NCBI GenBank assembly: GCA_003162425.1
Contig: PMOK01000208.1
Span: 1 to 37,571 of the forward strand
Direction of reading: 5' to 3'
Length of the DNA: 37,571 bases
Source of the DNA: Bryobacterales bacterium
Lineage (GTDB): Bacteria; Acidobacteriota; Terriglobia; Bryobacterales; Bryobacteraceae
Shown here: positions 7,744-15,347 of the stretch, piece by piece
Position numbering within the stretch: the first letter of the stretch is position 1
Layout: every line of letters starts with the position of its first letter
Position numbers and translations under genes: made by a program
Notes under the pieces: generated by a model
Seen by the model: only the letters and a program-made list of their open reading frames with translations
Databases searched by the model: none
Told to the model about the DNA's origin: nothing

Positions 7744-8061
7744 ATGCCTGCCAATCGAATGGAAATCCTCAAGACTATGCTGGCTCAAAATCCGCGTGAC
7801 AGTTTCGCGCGCTACGGCCTTGCCATGGAACACGTCATCAACGGAGAACTGGAACAGGCCATCGCGGAATTCCGGGTTTTGCTCGAATACAATCCCGACT
7901 ACGCGACGGCATACTTCCATGGCGGCCAGGCGCTCGAGAAGCTAGGACGCATCGAGGACGCCCGCGCAATGTACCAGACCGGAATTGAGACCACGTCGCG
8001 CACCGGCGATCAACACACCAAGAGCGAGCTACAAGGTGCGCTCGACATGCTGCCCATTTAG
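7744..8061 (+). CDS. Small TPR-repeat protein
   Basis: From the ATG at 7744 the protein has 105 residues. The ATG at 7711 would overlap the divergent gene and adds residues without repeat character. Two to three tetratricopeptide repeats are visible: NPRDSFARYGLAMEHVINGE, then LEQAIAEFRVLLEYNPDYAT, then AYFHGGQALEKLGRIEDARA. The last repeat is followed by a helix MYQTGIETTSRTGDQHTKSE. TPR units make helical scaffolds for protein-protein contact; there is no enzymatic motif. No signal peptide is seen, so it is probably cytosolic. Confidence 0.8.
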   Translation: MPANRMEILKTMLAQNPRDSFARYGLAMEHVINGELEQAIAEFRVLLEYNPDYATAYFHGGQALEKLGRIEDARAMYQTGIETTSRTGDQHTKSELQGALDMLPI

Positions 8062-8113
8062 GGTTCCTGTGATGTAGATAAAATGGAAAGAGAGAACCAG
8101 CGGGAGGTGTGGT

Positions 8114-8707
8114 ATGCAGGGTGCCTTGTTCACGCAATTGGCCGCTTGTGTCGCGATGTTGGGTGTTTCAATAGCTGTTTCCGAGGCTGGGGCGCAGTTC
8201 CAAGAACCGGCACAATCGGATGTGTATTACTATTTCGATGCCGTGACGGGAAGCATCTCTCCCTTGGAAATGCAAGTTACCAAGGTGATGACCAAGAACT
8301 ACCTATTCGTAGTCGAAGGCGGCTATGAGCTTGCCGGCGGCCGATCCTCTTTTCGAATTAAGTCAGGACAGGAACAGGAATTCCTGATCCGCCTCGCCCC
8401 GGCTTTTGAAGGAATCCGCGAGCATGGATTCACGCTGAAAGATTATGTATTTCTTACTGCCGCTAGCGCGAGGAAAGACAGGCGAAAGATTATAACGGTG
8501 CGGTGGCCTCTCGCAGGCACGCCCTCAATCAATGAAAACAAGATCCCGTGCGACGTGAAGGCCTATGGAGATGCTTCCGTGCTTATCGTGCCGCATGAAC
8601 CTCTCCCGGCCGGAGAGTACGCCTTCATGTTTTCGGCTCCGGAATACAACTCTCCGCGGCAACAGGCATTTTTCGCCTTCGGAATCGATTCTGCAAGCAA
8701 GAATTAG
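8114..8707 (+). CDS. Secreted protein of unknown function
   Basis: A 197-residue protein with a signal peptide (LAACVAMLGVSIAVSEAGAQ), preceded by a strong ribosome-binding site (gggaggtg) about 5 bases before the ATG. The mature part begins DVYYYFDAVTGSISPLEMQ and continues with beta-strand-like segments (SFRIKSGQEQEFLIRLAP, HEPLPAGEYAFMFSAPEY). The pattern of 'PLPAGEYAF' near the end is common in acidobacterial proteins that resemble small beta-sandwich domains, but I cannot name a family. No catalytic motif is visible. It is convergent with the acetyltransferase gene (7 bp between the stops). Confidence 0.7.
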   Translation: MQGALFTQLAACVAMLGVSIAVSEAGAQFQEPAQSDVYYYFDAVTGSISPLEMQVTKVMTKNYLFVVEGGYELAGGRSSFRIKSGQEQEFLIRLAPAFEGIREHGFTLKDYVFLTAASARKDRRKIITVRWPLAGTPSINENKIPCDVKAYGDASVLIVPHEPLPAGEYAFMFSAPEYNSPRQQAFFAFGIDSASKN

Positions 8708-8714
8708 AACGCGG

Positions 8715-9263
8715 TCAGCCACGTTTTTTCCAATCGCGCGCCAGCATGCCGTAAACATTGCTGTCCAGGTACTTGCCGCCCACCAACTGGGCCTTCCGTA
8801 GAACCCCTTCCAGTTGAAAACCCAGGCGCTCAGGAACAGCGCAGCTTTTCTTGTTGGCCGGCGCGCAATGGATCTCCACTCGGTTCAACTTCCATTCTTC
8901 GAACGCGTGATCGATCAAAACGCGGCACGCATCCGTGACAATACCGTTTCCTTGGAATTTCGCAGCGAGCCAATATCCGATTTCCACTTTACGGTTCAGC
9001 CAATCGATCTTGTGAGCTCCGATGGTTCCCGCATATTCATCACCGCACCAGATGCCGGCGGCGAAGCCTTGGTTATTCGCAAACTGCTGTAAGGAGGTCC
9101 TGATGAAGTTGAGCGTGTAGCCAACGCTGGTGGTGTCATCCACCCAGGGCAGCCACTTGCGCAAATGGGCTCGATTGCGATCAACCGCCGCAAAGACTGC
9201 CGGGGCATGCCGCTCCTCCAGCAGTTTCAAACAAACCCCGTCACGAATGTCGCATTGGAACAT
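8715..9263 (-). CDS. GNAT acetyltransferase, RimJ/RimL type
   Basis: About 182 residues from the ATG at 9263. A TTG at 9275 lies at the edge of an inverted repeat and is less likely. The protein has the ribosomal-protein-alanine acetyltransferase layout: CLKLLEERHAPAVFAAVDRN at the start, then LRKWLPWVDDT, then GYWLAAKFQGNGIVTDACRV, where the FQGNGIVT segment is the acetyl-CoA pyrophosphate loop. Next come EEWKLNRVEIHCAPANKKSC and AVPERLGFQLEGVLRKAQLV, ending YGMLARDW. It would acetylate an N-terminal amine or a small molecule using acetyl-CoA; the true substrate is unknown. It lies downstream of bacterioferritin on the same strand, separated by repeat C. Confidence 0.88.
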   Translation of the reverse strand: MFQCDIRDGVCLKLLEERHAPAVFAAVDRNRAHLRKWLPWVDDTTSVGYTLNFIRTSLQQFANNQGFAAGIWCGDEYAGTIGAHKIDWLNRKVEIGYWLAAKFQGNGIVTDACRVLIDHAFEEWKLNRVEIHCAPANKKSCAVPERLGFQLEGVLRKAQLVGGKYLDSNVYGMLARDWKKRG

Positions 9264-9276
9264 GACTTTGCTCAAA

Positions 9277-9352
9277 CGCTCCCTTCCGGTCGCGGCTCGG
9301 AAAGGTGCGTAGTGTTTCGCGCGTGTTACAGAGCCGCGACCGGAAGGGAGCG
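9277..9352. repeat. Inverted repeat family C (22-bp perfect arms)
   Basis: Bases 9277-9298 and 9331-9352 are exact reverse complements (core ccttccggtcgcggctc) around a 32-base spacer. It fills the gap between the bacterioferritin stop (9353) and the acetyltransferase start. The arms match a repeat I recall as widespread in Acidobacteriota intergenic regions; that memory is unverified. In RNA it would form a long stem that could end or stabilise the bacterioferritin mRNA. Confidence 0.75.
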
Positions 9353-9841
9353 CTAGCCTTCGTCCTCTTCGCCTTTATGCAGTTGCTGCGCCAAATAATT
9401 ATCCAGACCGATTTCTTCAATCGCGTGGAGCTGGCCCTCCAGATAATCTACGTGCTCTTCTTCGTCCTTCAGGATCTCCTCGAACAGCGCGCGCGATGCA
9501 TTGTCGCCGACCTCGACAGCCTGCCGGATCGCGGAATTCAAGTGATGGACGGCCGCCAGCTCCAGAGCCAGGTCGTTATCCAATTGTCCTTTCACGTTTT
9601 TCCCGATCTTGATCGGACCGATGTCGGTCATGTTCGGAGTTCCATCCAGAAACAGAATCCGGTCCATGAGCTTCTCGGCGTGAACCATCTCCTCGATCGA
9701 TTCTTTTCGATAGTGTTGAGCCAGCCGAAAATAACCCCAGTTCTCATTCATCTTGGCATGCAAGAAATACTGGTTGATGGCAGTCAGCTCGGCCTTGAGG
9801 GCTTCCCCTAAATTTTCGAGAACTTTGTCGTTTCCACGCAT
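9353..9841 (-). CDS. bfr: Bacterioferritin
   Basis: A 162-residue ferritin-like protein that aligns along its whole length with E. coli Bfr. Visible landmarks are KAELTAINQYFLHAKMNENW with Glu18 and Tyr25, then KESIEEMVHAEKLMDRILFL with Glu51, the haem-ligand-type Met52 and His54, DLALELAAVHHL with Glu94, and EEILKDEEEHVDYLE with the second-site Glu and His. All ferroxidase ligands and the haem Met are present, so it should store iron as a haem-containing 24-mer. No ribosome-binding site is seen; TAGAAT lies 7 bases before the ATG, the spacing expected for a leaderless transcript. The metallopeptidase gene at 9888 is divergent. Confidence 0.95.
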   Translation of the reverse strand: MRGNDKVLENLGEALKAELTAINQYFLHAKMNENWGYFRLAQHYRKESIEEMVHAEKLMDRILFLDGTPNMTDIGPIKIGKNVKGQLDNDLALELAAVHHLNSAIRQAVEVGDNASRALFEEILKDEEEHVDYLEGQLHAIEEIGLDNYLAQQLHKGEEDEG

Positions 9842-9887
9842 AGATCAGATTCTATCGCGAAAACGCCGTGCTAGGATGGCAACAGAA

Positions 9888-11546
9888 ATGAAGAAACTGC
9901 TGGCCTATATTCCTATGCTTGCCCTCACCGCATCTAATACTCCCGATCTCGCGCAACTCGACCAGATGATCGCCCGCTTCGCGCCCACCGAGCTCCGCGC
10001 CGATGTTTCGAATCTCTCGCCCGGCGATCGCAAAACGCTCGCGAAGTTGATCGAGGCGTCGCGGACTCTGAACGACATTTTTCTAAAGCAGATGTGGAGC
10101 GGCAATCTTGAGCTATTCGAGAAGCTGAAGCGCGATACAACCCCGCTCGGTAAGGCTAGGCTGCATTATTTCTGGATCAACAAAGGACCCTGGTCGGACA
10201 TCGACGATCACGCCGCATTCTTGCCGGATGTCCCGCCCAAGAAACTGCCGGGCGCGAACTTCTATCCGGAAAACATGACCCGCGAGGAATTCGAGAGTTG
10301 GGTGAAGACGCTTTCCAAGGCGGACCGCGAGCGAGCCGAGGGCTTCTTCACCGTGATACGCCGCGATGCCACCGGGCGGTTGAAAACAATTCCCTACAGC
10401 CAGGAGTACAAAAACGATCTGGCCAAAGCCGCCCGATTGATGGAGGAGGCGGCTGGACTCACCGGCAACGCAACATTGAAGAAGTTTTTGCTGTCGCGCG
10501 GCGCCGCGTTCCTTTCGAACGACTATTACGAAAGCGATCTTGCGTGGATGGACCTGGATGCGCCCATCGACATCACCATCGGGCCGTATGAAACCTACAA
10601 CGACGAGATATTCGGCTACAAAGCGGGCTTCGAAGCCTACGTGAATCTCCGCGACGATGTTGAAACAGAGAAGCTCAAGTTCTTTGGCGGCCATCTGCAA
10701 GAGATCGAAAACAATCTGCCCATCAATCCGGAATATCGCAATCCGAAGCTCGGCAGCCAGGCGCCCATCCGCGTGGTGAACCAGGTTCTGTCGGCCGGCG
10801 ATGGCGATCATGGCGTTCAAACGGCGGCTTACAACCTGCCGAACGATGAGCGCGTGGTGGCTCAAAAAGGCAGCAAGCGCGTGATGCTGAAGAACGTCCA
10901 GGAGGCCAAGTTCCACGGCACGCTGGAGCCGATTGCGAAACGCGTTCTCACACCCGCGAGCCAGCCGGACCTGAGCTTCGATTCATTCTTCACCCACATT
11001 TTGGCGCACGAGCTAAGCCACGGCATCGGGCCCCATCAGATTAGCGTGGATGGCCGCGCCACCACCCCACGCCAGGAATTAAAGGAACTGTACAGCGCCA
11101 TCGAAGAGGCCAAAGCGGATGTGACCGGCCTTTTCATGCTCCAGTATCTCTACGAGCACAAGCTGATCGAAGGTGGCGCGGGCGCGGAGCGGAAACTGTA
11201 CACAACGTTTCTCGCGTCATCATTCCGCAGTCTGCGATTCGGCTTGAACGACGCGCACGGAAAAGGGATGGCGATGCAGGTGAATTATCTAACGGACAAG
11301 GGCGGATTCATCGCCCGCGAGGACGGCCGGTTTGAGGTGCATCTCGACAAAATCAAATCCGCGGTGCGAGACTTAGACCACGACCTTCTAACGCTCGAAG
11401 CCACCGGCGACTACGCCGGCGCCAAGCGAATGCTGGCAGAACTCGGCGTGGTCCGCCCCGCGATGCAAAAAGCCTTGGCCAATCTCAATGACATCCCTGT
11501 GGATATCGAACCGATATTCATCACGGCAAACGCCGCCGGCAAATAG
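9888..11546 (+). CDS. M49-like zinc metallopeptidase/hydrolase, exported
   Basis: 552 residues from the ATG at 9888. This start has an aggatgg about 8 bases upstream and gives a short signal-like N-terminus (MKKLLAYIPMLALTA); an ATG at 9876 is possible, and a frame from 9753 overlaps bfr and is rejected. HELSHGIGP at residues 374-382 supplies the HExxH zinc site, and IEEAKADVTGLF at 405-416 supplies the second conserved EExxAD segment, as in the dipeptidyl-peptidase III (M49)-like family. Many bacterial relatives are annotated 'Zn-dependent hydrolase'. M49 proper has HExxxH; the five-residue spacing here is the bacterial variant. The conserved region YETYNDEIFGYKAGFEAYV also fits this family. 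Its probable role is peptide degradation in the periplasm. Confidence 0.82.
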   Translation: MKKLLAYIPMLALTASNTPDLAQLDQMIARFAPTELRADVSNLSPGDRKTLAKLIEASRTLNDIFLKQMWSGNLELFEKLKRDTTPLGKARLHYFWINKGPWSDIDDHAAFLPDVPPKKLPGANFYPENMTREEFESWVKTLSKADRERAEGFFTVIRRDATGRLKTIPYSQEYKNDLAKAARLMEEAAGLTGNATLKKFLLSRGAAFLSNDYYESDLAWMDLDAPIDITIGPYETYNDEIFGYKAGFEAYVNLRDDVETEKLKFFGGHLQEIENNLPINPEYRNPKLGSQAPIRVVNQVLSAGDGDHGVQTAAYNLPNDERVVAQKGSKRVMLKNVQEAKFHGTLEPIAKRVLTPASQPDLSFDSFFTHILAHELSHGIGPHQISVDGRATTPRQELKELYSAIEEAKADVTGLFMLQYLYEHKLIEGGAGAERKLYTTFLASSFRSLRFGLNDAHGKGMAMQVNYLTDKGGFIAREDGRFEVHLDKIKSAVRDLDHDLLTLEATGDYAGAKRMLAELGVVRPAMQKALANLNDIPVDIEPIFITANAAGK

Positions 11547-11569
11547 CAGACGAGCCTCGCCATACGCCG

Positions 11570-11601
11570 AACCTAATAACCGAATAACCGAAGAACCGAA
11601 G
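11570..11601 (+). repeat. Degenerate 8-bp tandem repeat (AACCGAAG)n
   Basis: The units aacctaat, aaccgaat, aaccgaag and aaccgaag follow in exact 8-bp register and run into the hairpin at 11597-11629. This is the same layout (array, then hairpin, then the end of a minus-strand gene) as at 4690-4770. Confidence 0.8.
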
Positions 11602-11629
11602 TTAGCCAGGCTTCAGCCGGCTAACTTCG
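11597..11629. terminator. 11-bp hairpin over the rseP stop, possible terminator
   Basis: cgaagttagcc (11597-11607) and ggctaacttcg (11619-11629) are perfect complements with an 11-base loop that contains the rseP TGA stop. It lies between two convergent genes. There is no T-run, so the terminator role is inferred from position. Confidence 0.5.
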
Positions 11630-12932
11630 ATATATCGTTATACAGTACGAATGCGACTACGGCCATCAGGAACACAAACCCTAATTTGAACACCGCTTCC
11701 TTCACGCGCAGGCTCAAATCGCGGCGCATGAACATCTCCACCAGCAAAAGCAGGATCACTCCGCCGTCCAGGATAGGAATGGGCAACAGATTGAAGATCG
11801 CAAGGTTCAGGCTGACCATGGCGGTCAAAGCGAAGTAAGCTGTAGGGCCTTCGCGAGCTGCCTGGCCGGATAGGCGCGCGATCCCGATCGGTCCCTCCAG
11901 CGATTTCGGCGACATGCGCCGCTCCAAAATCCCTCGCAAGAACTGATAAATGAGCGTCGCATTCTTCGCGTTGTAGCGAACCGACTCCACCAGCGCCTGT
12001 GGAAACGAAAGGCTGACCAGCTCGACGCGAGGCGCCAGATTCACGCCGATCATCCATCGATCCGCGCTTCCGTCCATGGTGGTCATCACGGGTGTGACGG
12101 TAACGGTGTCCTGCTTGCCGTTTCTCGAATAGACCAGTACCACTGGCTTGCCGCCGGTGTTGTTGATCACGTTGAGGAGCTTGGGCGTCGAACGGATGGG
12201 CTGGCCGTTGACACTGATCATAATGTCACCGGGCTCGATACCTGCTTTAGCAGCCGGTTTGTCCGGCGGAGCTGCCACCACCTCTATCTCGTTCTGCTCG
12301 CCCCACCCCGCGAATCCGGTACCGGTTTTCGGATCTAGAACCGGCGTTAGCGTGACGCGTTTCCGCTCGCCATCGCGTGAAATCCAAACAGCCAGATCAT
12401 GGCCGGCGCTGGCCACTTCTTTCATCTCGATGTCTTCCCAGGTGGGGTTAGCTGTGTTCTCGATCTGAACGATGCGGTCGCCCTCGCGGACACCCGCCTT
12501 GGCTGCCGCGCTGTCGGGCATCACAAAACTGATCATTGGCGACGGAGAGGACGGAATCTTCGGAAAGCGAACCATGAACAACCCTGTGAGGATTCCAACC
12601 GCCAGAATAAGATTCATGGCCGGTCCGGCGAACGAAATGATTAGGCGCTGCCAGCGGGGTTTAGCGAGAAACCCTCGCGGATCGTCGGCGTTTTCATCAC
12701 CCGGCTCCTGGCCGGTCATTTTCACATAGCCGCCAAAGAATATCGCCGCGACGCGAAAATCGGTCTCGCCTTTCTTGAACCCGAACAGACGCGGCCCAAA
12801 ACCGAAACTGAAGGTTTCCACCTTCACGTCGAAAAATCGCGCTGCCCAGTAATGGCCCAATTCGTGGATCAAAATCATGACCCCGATCAGGACCAGCGCC
12901 CACCAGATGTTTTGAAGAACTATTAAAGGCAT
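11613..12932 (-). CDS. rseP: RseP-like site-2 intramembrane zinc protease
   Basis: 439 residues from the ATG at 12932, four bases after the dxr stop; the longer frame to 13031 would overlap dxr and lacks homology. The first membrane helix carries HELGH (residues 23-27), the zinc site of site-2 proteases, followed by FSFGFGPRLFGF and the FFGGYVKM strand. Two PDZ domains follow (around DSAAAKAGVREGDRIVQIEN and PAAKAGIEPGDIMISVNGQP), then the third zinc ligand in NLLPIPILDGG within a late membrane helix, and a final helix. It cleaves transmembrane segments of substrates such as anti-sigma factors or leftover signal peptides in the inner membrane. The dxr-rseP order is widely conserved in bacteria. 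Confidence 0.95.
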   Translation of the reverse strand: MPLIVLQNIWWALVLIGVMILIHELGHYWAARFFDVKVETFSFGFGPRLFGFKKGETDFRVAAIFFGGYVKMTGQEPGDENADDPRGFLAKPRWQRLIISFAGPAMNLILAVGILTGLFMVRFPKIPSSPSPMISFVMPDSAAAKAGVREGDRIVQIENTANPTWEDIEMKEVASAGHDLAVWISRDGERKRVTLTPVLDPKTGTGFAGWGEQNEIEVVAAPPDKPAAKAGIEPGDIMISVNGQPIRSTPKLLNVINNTGGKPVVLVYSRNGKQDTVTVTPVMTTMDGSADRWMIGVNLAPRVELVSLSFPQALVESVRYNAKNATLIYQFLRGILERRMSPKSLEGPIGIARLSGQAAREGPTAYFALTAMVSLNLAIFNLLPIPILDGGVILLLLVEMFMRRDLSLRVKEAVFKLGFVFLMAVVAFVLYNDISKLAG

Positions 12933-12936
12933 GGTT

Positions 12937-14154
12937 CTATGCTCTGACGGACACCTGTCCGCGCTCCTCGTATGTTTTTTGTGCTCGTTCGTGAACAATC
13001 TGCCGCGCCACGGAGCGAGACAGCTCATCAATTTCCAATACTTCCTCGACGGATGCCGCTTCGCGCGCCGGAACCCGCTCCAATGTCTCTTCCACTACCG
13101 CGGGGATAGCGGGGAAAGCAATCTTCCCGGCCAGAAAAGCTTCTACCGCGATTTCGTCCGCCGCGTTCAGCGTACATGTTGCCGATCCGCCCTGCCGCAT
13201 TGCTTGATAGGCCAGCCGCAGCGCAGGGAATTTCTCGAAATCAGGCGCACTGAAGCTCCAGGAACGGGCCTCGGTCCAATCCAATCGGGGAACCGGCGCG
13301 GACTCTCTCGCAGGATAAGTGAGCGCGTACTGGATGGGCATCCGCATATCGGTAGCCGAGATCTGCGCGATCACGCTGCCGTCGCAATACTCCACCATGG
13401 CATGCACCGTCGATTGAGGATGGATCACGACATCCACTTCATCGGCTGAAAAATCAAATAACCAACAGGCTTCGATCACCTCGAAGCCTTTGTTCATGAG
13501 CGTCGCCGAATCGATGGTAATCCGCTGGCCCATTTTCCAGGTGGGGTGCTTCAGCGCCTCGGCCGGCGTGACCCGAGCCAGCTTCTCCAAAGGCGTCTCT
13601 CGGAACGGACCGCCTGAGGCCGTCAGGATCAGTCGCGCTACTTCGCTCCGCCTGCCCGCCCGCAAACATTGGTGGGCTCCGTTGTGTTCGCTATCCACCG
13701 GGATCAGTTCGGTTCCGGACTTCCTGGCAGCATCGATCACCAGCTTTCCGCTAGCCACCAGAACCTCCTTATTCGCCAGCCCAACCCGCTTCCCGTGAGT
13801 AATGGCTTCGTAGGTAGCTTCCAGACCCGCCACGCCCACTATCGCGGACATTACGAAATCCACGTCCCGTTCGGTGGCCACTTCCACCCGGGCCTCGGGA
13901 CCCCAGCGCAACTCCGGCCAATCCTGGGGCGCCAGCCCCGAGTCCTTCAGCCTGCCAATTAGACTCTCGCGATCCGCATCCGTTGCTGTCGCCGCAACCT
14001 TAGGCCTAAACTGAAGGATCTGCTGGGCCAACAGGTCGACGTTGTGACCTGCCACCAAAGCATGCACGCGATATTGTTCCGGGTGTCGCCCAACCACGTC
14101 TAACGTGCTGACGCCAATCGACCCGGTTGAGCCCAGGATGGTGAGAGTCTTCAA
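12937..14154 (-). CDS. dxr: 1-deoxy-D-xylulose 5-phosphate reductoisomerase
   Basis: Catalyses the NADPH-dependent conversion of DXP to MEP, the committed step of the non-mevalonate isoprenoid pathway. The chain starts LTILGSTGSIGVSTLDVV (nucleotide-binding loop), with LANKEVLVASGKLV and IPVDSEHNGAHQCL (metal-binding and active-site Glu). It continues LTASGGPFRETPLEKLA, HPTWKMGQRITIDSATLMNK (substrate-binding Ser/Asn/Lys), and HPQSTVHAMVEYCDGS. All key segments are intact. I place the start at a TTG at 14154, which gives the usual N-terminus (M)KTLTILGSTGSIG and has an aagg just upstream; an ATG at 14196 would add 14 residues not seen in the family. It is followed by rseP. Confidence 0.95.
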   Translation of the reverse strand: MKTLTILGSTGSIGVSTLDVVGRHPEQYRVHALVAGHNVDLLAQQILQFRPKVAATATDADRESLIGRLKDSGLAPQDWPELRWGPEARVEVATERDVDFVMSAIVGVAGLEATYEAITHGKRVGLANKEVLVASGKLVIDAARKSGTELIPVDSEHNGAHQCLRAGRRSEVARLILTASGGPFRETPLEKLARVTPAEALKHPTWKMGQRITIDSATLMNKGFEVIEACWLFDFSADEVDVVIHPQSTVHAMVEYCDGSVIAQISATDMRMPIQYALTYPARESAPVPRLDWTEARSWSFSAPDFEKFPALRLAYQAMRQGGSATCTLNAADEIAVEAFLAGKIAFPAIPAVVEETLERVPAREAASVEEVLEIDELSRSVARQIVHERAQKTYEERGQVSVRA

Positions 14155-14436
14155 TGGCCTTATTATATCGCCAACCAATGGAAACGTGACCTGCATCGTT
14201 GTGGAAAAGGGGATGTTTTCGTTGGTGACACGTACAGAGCTCCCGCCATTTTGATCTTTTGAACTTTCTTGTTGAACCCTGAACCTCTTAGCGAGTCGAA
14301 CCCTTGCGGGCGCCGGGGAGGATTGCTTCAGGGGTCTTTTTTATGAGGTTAGTCTCGCTTTGGTGGGAGTTGCCTCCCCGGCTTACTTCCAATACTAATA
14401 TATGATTTCCTGGAACGCAACAGTTTTTTGTATTTT
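14155..14436 (-). other. Intergenic region upstream of dxr with a possible structured leader
   Basis: These 282 bases hold no convincing gene. On the minus strand a promoter-like pair is followed almost at once by a 10-bp perfect stem: gccggggagg at 14312-14321 pairs with cctccccggc at 14373-14382, enclosing 51 bases. A second pairing between agcgag (14290-14295) and ctcgct (around 14354-14359) is possible. A transcript starting near 14385 would have this stem at its very 5' end and a leader of about 230 bases before dxr. It may be a regulatory leader or a separate small RNA. An open frame at 14288-14494 crosses the promoter-like boxes and has no family resemblance. Confidence 0.35.
14392..14420 (-). 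promoter_or_regulatory. Candidate sigma70 promoter upstream of dxr
   Basis: On the minus strand TTGCGT (14420-14415) and TAGTAT (14397-14392) are separated by 17 bases. The predicted transcript start lies near 14385, directly before the stem described for the dxr leader. Confidence 0.5.
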
Positions 14437-15330
14437 TTATTTTCCCTTGACCTCTACGCCTGCCCATCGCTCCATAACGCGGATGGTCGAGCACATATCT
14501 AATTCACCGTAACCCTCTGAAATTGCAGCTTGAAACATCTGATGGGTCAGGCTTGTCAAGGGCAACGGGACCCCTTGCTCCTGGGCGGAGTCGAGCGCGA
14601 GGCCAATGTCCTTGTGCATCCACTTTGTGGAAAAGTTGGTGGTGAAGTCCCTTTTGAGCACGAAGGGAGCCTTATACGAGATCAGACCGGACTTGGCTGC
14701 GCTATTATTAAGGATCTCCAGCATCAGCTCGGGGTCGATTCCGGCCTTGGTGCTCAGCACGATGCCCTCGTTAAACGCCTGCATGATATTGGAAAGAATC
14801 AAGTTTTGAGTAAGCTTGGCCTCCAGGCCACAGCCTGGACCTCCGCAGTAGTAGAACTGCTTGCCCATGGCTTCGAGGAATGGCTTCGTTTTGTCGTAGA
14901 CCTCTTGCTCACCGCCGATCATGAACGTCAACGTGCCTGCCGTAGCTCCGGGCGTAGACCCCGTACAGGGCGCATCGAGATATTGAATGCCCTTCGCGCC
15001 CAGCTTCTCGCCGATGGCCCTGCTGGCTGACGGGGAAATAGTGCTGGCGTTCGCTACCACGGTGCCAGGCTTGGCGCCTTCAATCACGCCGTTCTCACCG
15101 GTCAGCACTTCTTCCGACATCTTGGTGTCGCCGACGCAGAGGAATACGAACTCCGACTGTTCGGCCACCTGTTTGGGCGATTCACAAGCGAGCCCTTTTT
15201 CTTCTTCCGCGAGCTGCTTCGCCTTGCTGAGCGTGTTCGACCATAATGCCACCCGATGACCTGCCCGCAGCAGATTCCGAGCCATGGGATAGCCCATCAA
15301 GCCGAGTCCAAGAAATCCAAGCTTTGCCAT
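14437..15330 (-). CDS. 3-hydroxyisobutyrate dehydrogenase-family NAD(P)-dependent oxidoreductase
   Basis: About 297 residues from the ATG at 15330. The N-terminal Rossmann motif is LGFLGLGLMGYPMARNLLRA (GxGxMG), followed by the substrate-binding segment DAPCTGSTPGATAGTLTFMI and the helix GLEAKLTQNLILSNIMQAFN, whose Lys is the catalytic residue of the beta-hydroxyacid dehydrogenase family. The end (KWMHKDIGLALDSAQEQGVP) is also typical. Members reduce or oxidise small beta-hydroxyacids or semialdehydes (3-hydroxyisobutyrate, tartronate, succinic semialdehyde); the true substrate is not clear. It is divergent from the 2-hydroxyacid dehydrogenase at 15339/15348 with only 8-17 bp between the starts, which suggests joint regulation of two hydroxyacid-linked activities. 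Confidence 0.88.
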   Translation of the reverse strand: MAKLGFLGLGLMGYPMARNLLRAGHRVALWSNTLSKAKQLAEEEKGLACESPKQVAEQSEFVFLCVGDTKMSEEVLTGENGVIEGAKPGTVVANASTISPSASRAIGEKLGAKGIQYLDAPCTGSTPGATAGTLTFMIGGEQEVYDKTKPFLEAMGKQFYYCGGPGCGLEAKLTQNLILSNIMQAFNEGIVLSTKAGIDPELMLEILNNSAAKSGLISYKAPFVLKRDFTTNFSTKWMHKDIGLALDSAQEQGVPLPLTSLTHQMFQAAISEGYGELDMCSTIRVMERWAGVEVKGK

Positions 15331-15347
15331 AAGAGAGAATGGTAGCA

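Noticed and set aside
10113..10916. 267-codon minus-strand frame
   Set aside because: Antisense to the M49-like peptidase, whose HExxH and EExxAD motifs establish the true strand.
14288..14494. 68-codon minus-strand frame upstream of dxr
   Set aside because: It overlaps the 3' end of the upstream gene and the promoter-like boxes, and its sequence lacks any recognisable pattern.
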